This document shows positions 6,755 to 8,411 of a stretch of DNA of 8,411 bases, piece by piece (position 1 is the stretch's first letter; each line of letters opens with the position of its first letter). A program made the translations under genes and the position numbers. Origin of the DNA: Casp-actino8 sp046082625 (GTDB taxonomy: Bacteria; Actinomycetota; Acidimicrobiia; Acidimicrobiales; Ilumatobacteraceae); the NCBI GenBank assembly GCA_046082625.1, contig JBJTYE010000205.1:1-8411 (forward strand). The letters are read 5' to 3'. The notes beneath the pieces were generated by a model. That model saw only the letters and a list, made by a program, of their open reading frames with translations, was not told the origin of the DNA and ran no database searches.

Positions 6755-6964
6755 ATGGCCACCAAGAAGACCGACGAGATCGGATACGCCGCAGCGATGC
6801 GGGAACTTGAGACGATCCTGGGGGAATTGGAACGTCCCGACGTGGACGTCGATGTGCTGGCATCCAAAGTGGAGCGAGCATCGGAACTGATCCGGTTGTG
6901 TCGGGAACGAATCGGCAACGCCCAACTCCAGATCGAGAAAGCGGTCGACGGACTCGATTCCTGA
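6755..6964 (+). CDS. xseB: Exodeoxyribonuclease VII small subunit
   Basis: The 69-residue helical protein is the small subunit that binds in several copies along the coiled coil of XseA to form active exonuclease VII. It has the family pattern: GYAAAMRELETILGELERPDV (about 10-30), a middle helix VLASKVERASELIRLCRERI (34-53) and the tail NAQLQIEKAV. The RLCRERI stretch and the EL..IL..LE heptads are the diagnostic parts. In the turn, the usual LSLEESL-type stretch is replaced by DVDVDVLAS, so the acidic content is higher than usual. The ATG at 6755 has a good Shine-Dalgarno. It lies 36 bp after xseA and 20 bp before the prenyl synthase start, so the three may share a transcript. Confidence 0.92.
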   Translation: MATKKTDEIGYAAAMRELETILGELERPDVDVDVLASKVERASELIRLCRERIGNAQLQIEKAVDGLDS

Positions 6965-6972
6965 ATCGGCCG

Positions 6973-6978
6973 TAGCCT
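6973..6978 (+). promoter_or_regulatory. Putative -10 element (TAGCCT) for the prenyl synthase
   Basis: TAGCCT ends 6 nt before the GTG at 6985, inside the 20-bp gap after xseB. There is no Shine-Dalgarno before this GTG, so a leaderless transcript starting at or beside the GTG would explain how it is translated. No convincing -35 is visible. Confidence 0.45.
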
Positions 6979-6984
6979 GACGGC

Positions 6985-8046
6985 GTGAGCGATGTCGTTC
7001 CCCGGTCGTTGCTGGACATCGCGCGCCGTGTCGAGGAGCGCCTGTCCGACTTCTTGATCGCCGAAGAGAGCCGCTGGTCGAACTTCGACGAAGATCTGCG
7101 GCATCCGGTCGGAGAGATCCGCCGGCTGGTCCTGTCGGGGGGAAAACGTCTGCGTCCGGCTTTCTTCCACTGGGCCTTCGTGGGTGCCGGCGGTTCGTCA
7201 GAAGACCGACGGTTGGTCGATGTGGGAGCGGCCCTCGAATTACTTCATGGTTTCGCTCTCTTCCACGACGACATCATGGACGGATCGACCAGTCGACGGG
7301 GTGTGCCGGTGACCCACGAGGTCTTCGCCGCGGATCATCGCCAGCACGGCGCCGCTGGTGAAGCTCGTCGTTACGGCGAAGGGATCGCCATCCTGGTCGG
7401 CGACCTGGCGTTCGTCTACAGCGATCAACTCGTCGCCGGGATCGCTGACGAAGCCCGCCGCATCTGGGACGAGTTGCGCATCGAACTGAACATCGGCCAG
7501 GTCCTCGATCTCATGGGATCGGCACAGCAGGAGCGCCGTCGGGCCAAGAGCGAACGCATCTGTCGCTACAAGAGTGGCAAATACACCATCGAGCGGCCGT
7601 TGCACTTGGGGGCGGTGGTGGCGGACCCGAGCCGAGGTGACGAATTGCTTCCACTCCTCAGCGGCTACGGATTGCCTCTCGGTGATGCCTTCCAGATGCG
7701 CGACGACATCATGGGGGCATTCGGCGACGCGGCGCTCACCGGCAAACCGGTCGGCGACGACCTGCGAGAAGGAAAGCCGACTCCTTTGTTGGCACTGACC
7801 TGTGAGCGCGCCTCGGCCGAGCAGTCGAGGATCTTGGCCCGGGTGGGCCGCGAGGTACTGGACGACGCCGATGTCGCCGAGGTGCAGGACATCATGCGAT
7901 CGACCGGTGCCCTTGACACCATGGAAGTGCACATCGACGAGTTGGTTCGGGATGCCATCGGGGCCCTCGACCGGATTCCGTTCGCCGAGTCGGTGATCAC
8001 CGAGCTGGCTGATCTGGCCACGTACGTGAGCGCGAGAACGGTGTGA
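6985..8046 (+). CDS. Polyprenyl diphosphate synthase, probably geranylgeranyl diphosphate synthase
   Basis: This 353-residue trans-prenyltransferase condenses isopentenyl diphosphate onto allylic diphosphates in isoprenoid synthesis. It shows the standard blocks: GGKRLRP (52-58) for isopentenyl diphosphate binding, the first aspartate motif DDIMD (95-99) followed by RRG, a YKSGKYTIERPLHLGA block (195-210), the second motif FQMRDDIMGAFGD (236-248), and GKPVGDDLREGKPT (253-266). The second motif is DDxxG rather than DDxxD, the form familiar from actinobacterial synthases, so it is not a defect. F90, five residues before the first motif, is the chain-length position, where an aromatic residue favours a C20 product; hence the geranylgeranyl call, which is inference. 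The product could feed carotenoids, menaquinone side chains or other terpenoids; no downstream pathway gene is in view. The GTG at 6985 gives a normal N-terminus. xseB followed by a prenyl synthase is a common gene order. The LysM gene follows after 43 bp. Confidence 0.93.
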   Translation: MSDVVPRSLLDIARRVEERLSDFLIAEESRWSNFDEDLRHPVGEIRRLVLSGGKRLRPAFFHWAFVGAGGSSEDRRLVDVGAALELLHGFALFHDDIMDGSTSRRGVPVTHEVFAADHRQHGAAGEARRYGEGIAILVGDLAFVYSDQLVAGIADEARRIWDELRIELNIGQVLDLMGSAQQERRRAKSERICRYKSGKYTIERPLHLGAVVADPSRGDELLPLLSGYGLPLGDAFQMRDDIMGAFGDAALTGKPVGDDLREGKPTPLLALTCERASAEQSRILARVGREVLDDADVAEVQDIMRSTGALDTMEVHIDELVRDAIGALDRIPFAESVITELADLATYVSARTV

Positions 8047-8054
8047 ATTCCCGG

Positions 8055-8083
8055 TGGGCAGGCCGAGAATCATGATCTACGCT
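8055..8083 (+). promoter_or_regulatory. Putative promoter for the LysM lipoprotein gene
   Basis: The -10-like hexamer TACGCT (8078-8083) ends 6 nt before the GTG at 8090. Seventeen bases upstream is TGGGCA (8055-8060), matching TTGACA at four of six positions. No Shine-Dalgarno precedes the GTG. The arrangement predicts a leaderless transcript separate from the prenyl synthase. Confidence 0.5.
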
Positions 8084-8089
8084 TCGGGC

Positions 8090-8411
8090 GTGCGCACCGT
8101 TCGTGTTCTTCTTGTGGGACTCGTCGGGACGTCGATCCTGTCGTCCTGCGGTGGGGGCGATTCCGAGGCCGGCTTCACCTTGCCGCTCCGGCGGACCGTT
8201 CCCGAGTCCACTCTCGCTTTTGGCACCACCACGACGCTGCCCTTGTTCGAGGAGTTGTACACGATTCAAGAGGGAGACACGCTCTCGGAGATCGCCCAGA
8301 TCTTCGGGGTGCTGGTGGATGATCTCATCTCCTACAACGCCATCGCCGATCCCGATGCCATCCAGGCCGGACAAGTGCTGAAGGTCCCGTCTCCGGCGAA
8401 TCCGTCCGGAA
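8090..8411 (+). CDS. LysM-domain lipoprotein (5' part, runs off right edge)
   Basis: An open frame begins with GTG at 8090 and is still open at the window end, giving 107 residues. It starts with a short basic region (MRTVR), a hydrophobic stretch (VLLVGLVGTSI) and the lipobox L17-S18-S19-C20, followed by GGGDSE. This is a type II signal peptide, so C20 should be lipidated and the protein anchored outside the cytoplasmic membrane. A low-complexity linker (about 21-55, with GTTTTLP) leads to one LysM domain at about 57-100. The LysM domain begins YTIQEGDTLSEIAQIFGV and ends IQAGQVLKVP, and should bind peptidoglycan glycans. Anything beyond, such as a second LysM or a hydrolase domain, is out of view. 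An in-frame ATG at 8072 would add six residues (MIYASG) before the basic region; the GTG gives a more usual signal peptide and fits the upstream hexamer. The role is likely cell-wall attachment or remodelling, which is inference. Confidence 0.85.
   Translation, partial: MRTVRVLLVGLVGTSILSSCGGGDSEAGFTLPLRRTVPESTLAFGTTTTLPLFEELYTIQEGDTLSEIAQIFGVLVDDLISYNAIADPDAIQAGQVLKVPSPANPSG

Noticed and set aside
4607..6925. Very long minus-strand open frame (772 codons) containing gpmA at its C-terminal end, suggesting a fusion protein
   Set aside because: Everything upstream of the GTG at 5353 is antisense to xseA and xseB, has a histidine-, arginine- and aspartate-rich composition typical of a shadow frame, and shows no domain. 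The GpmA homology begins exactly at 5353.
7699..7737. Loss of the last aspartate in the second aspartate-rich motif of the prenyl synthase (DDIMG)
   Set aside because: DDxxG at this place, followed by a short FGD stretch, is the form I know from actinobacterial prenyl synthases and does not suggest an inactive enzyme.
8103..8381. 92-codon plus-strand open frame at the right edge
   Set aside because: Proline-, serine- and arginine-rich shadow of the LysM lipoprotein frame, which has a signal peptide and domain.
1..8411. Search for mobile elements, CRISPR arrays, tRNA or rRNA genes, toxin-antitoxin or defence systems
   Set aside because: No terminal repeats, regular repeat-spacer pattern, tRNA-like cloverleaf or transposase, integrase or defence motif was seen; the coding density leaves gaps of at most about 100 bp.

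Overview
The window is a compact, GC-rich (by eye a little over 60 % G+C) bacterial chromosome segment carrying mostly core genes. The gene set suggests an actinobacterium, most plausibly of the class Acidimicrobiia. The reasons are an all-in-one membrane iron-sulfur reductase like mycobacterial EtfD, an actinobacterial-style prenyl synthase with a DDxxG second motif, a PF09826-type secreted beta-propeller, frequent GTG starts, and several genes with no Shine-Dalgarno but a TANNNT hexamer a few bases before the start codon. EngB argues against the many actinobacteria that lack it. This placement is inference; no rRNA or marker alignment was possible.

Layout, left to right. (1) The 3' part of a secreted beta-propeller gene (+, 1-1125, open at the left edge), then engB (+, 1147-1731), a ribosome-assembly GTPase. 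(2) Three minus-strand genes, read from right to left: gpmA (5353-4607, glycolytic phosphoglycerate mutase), a stand-alone cyclic-nucleotide-binding-domain protein (4511-4089), and a 759-residue membrane Fe-S oxidoreductase (4015-1736) whose stop lies 4 bp from the engB stop. (3) Four plus-strand genes diverging from gpmA across 60 bp: xseA (5414-6718) and xseB (6755-6964), the two subunits of exonuclease VII; a polyprenyl (probably geranylgeranyl) diphosphate synthase (6985-8046); and the start of a LysM lipoprotein gene (8090 to the right edge).

Functional links. xseA-xseB encode one enzyme, and xseB followed by a prenyl synthase is a common bacterial order. The cyclic-nucleotide-binding protein sits directly upstream of, and on the same strand as, the Fe-S reductase, so a regulatory link to electron transfer or fatty-acid oxidation is possible but unproven.

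The most interesting feature is regulatory rather than genic. Five of the seven genes whose starts lie in the window (engB, gpmA, the cyclic-nucleotide-binding gene, the prenyl synthase and the LysM gene) have a TANNNT -10-like hexamer ending 6-7 nt before the start codon and no visible Shine-Dalgarno. That is the geometry of leaderless mRNAs. The Fe-S reductase has a looser version. xseB, internal to an operon, has a clear Shine-Dalgarno instead. I found no mobile element, CRISPR array, tRNA, rRNA, toxin-antitoxin or defence system, and no convincing undescribed multi-gene system. No gene-free stretch exceeds about 100 bp.
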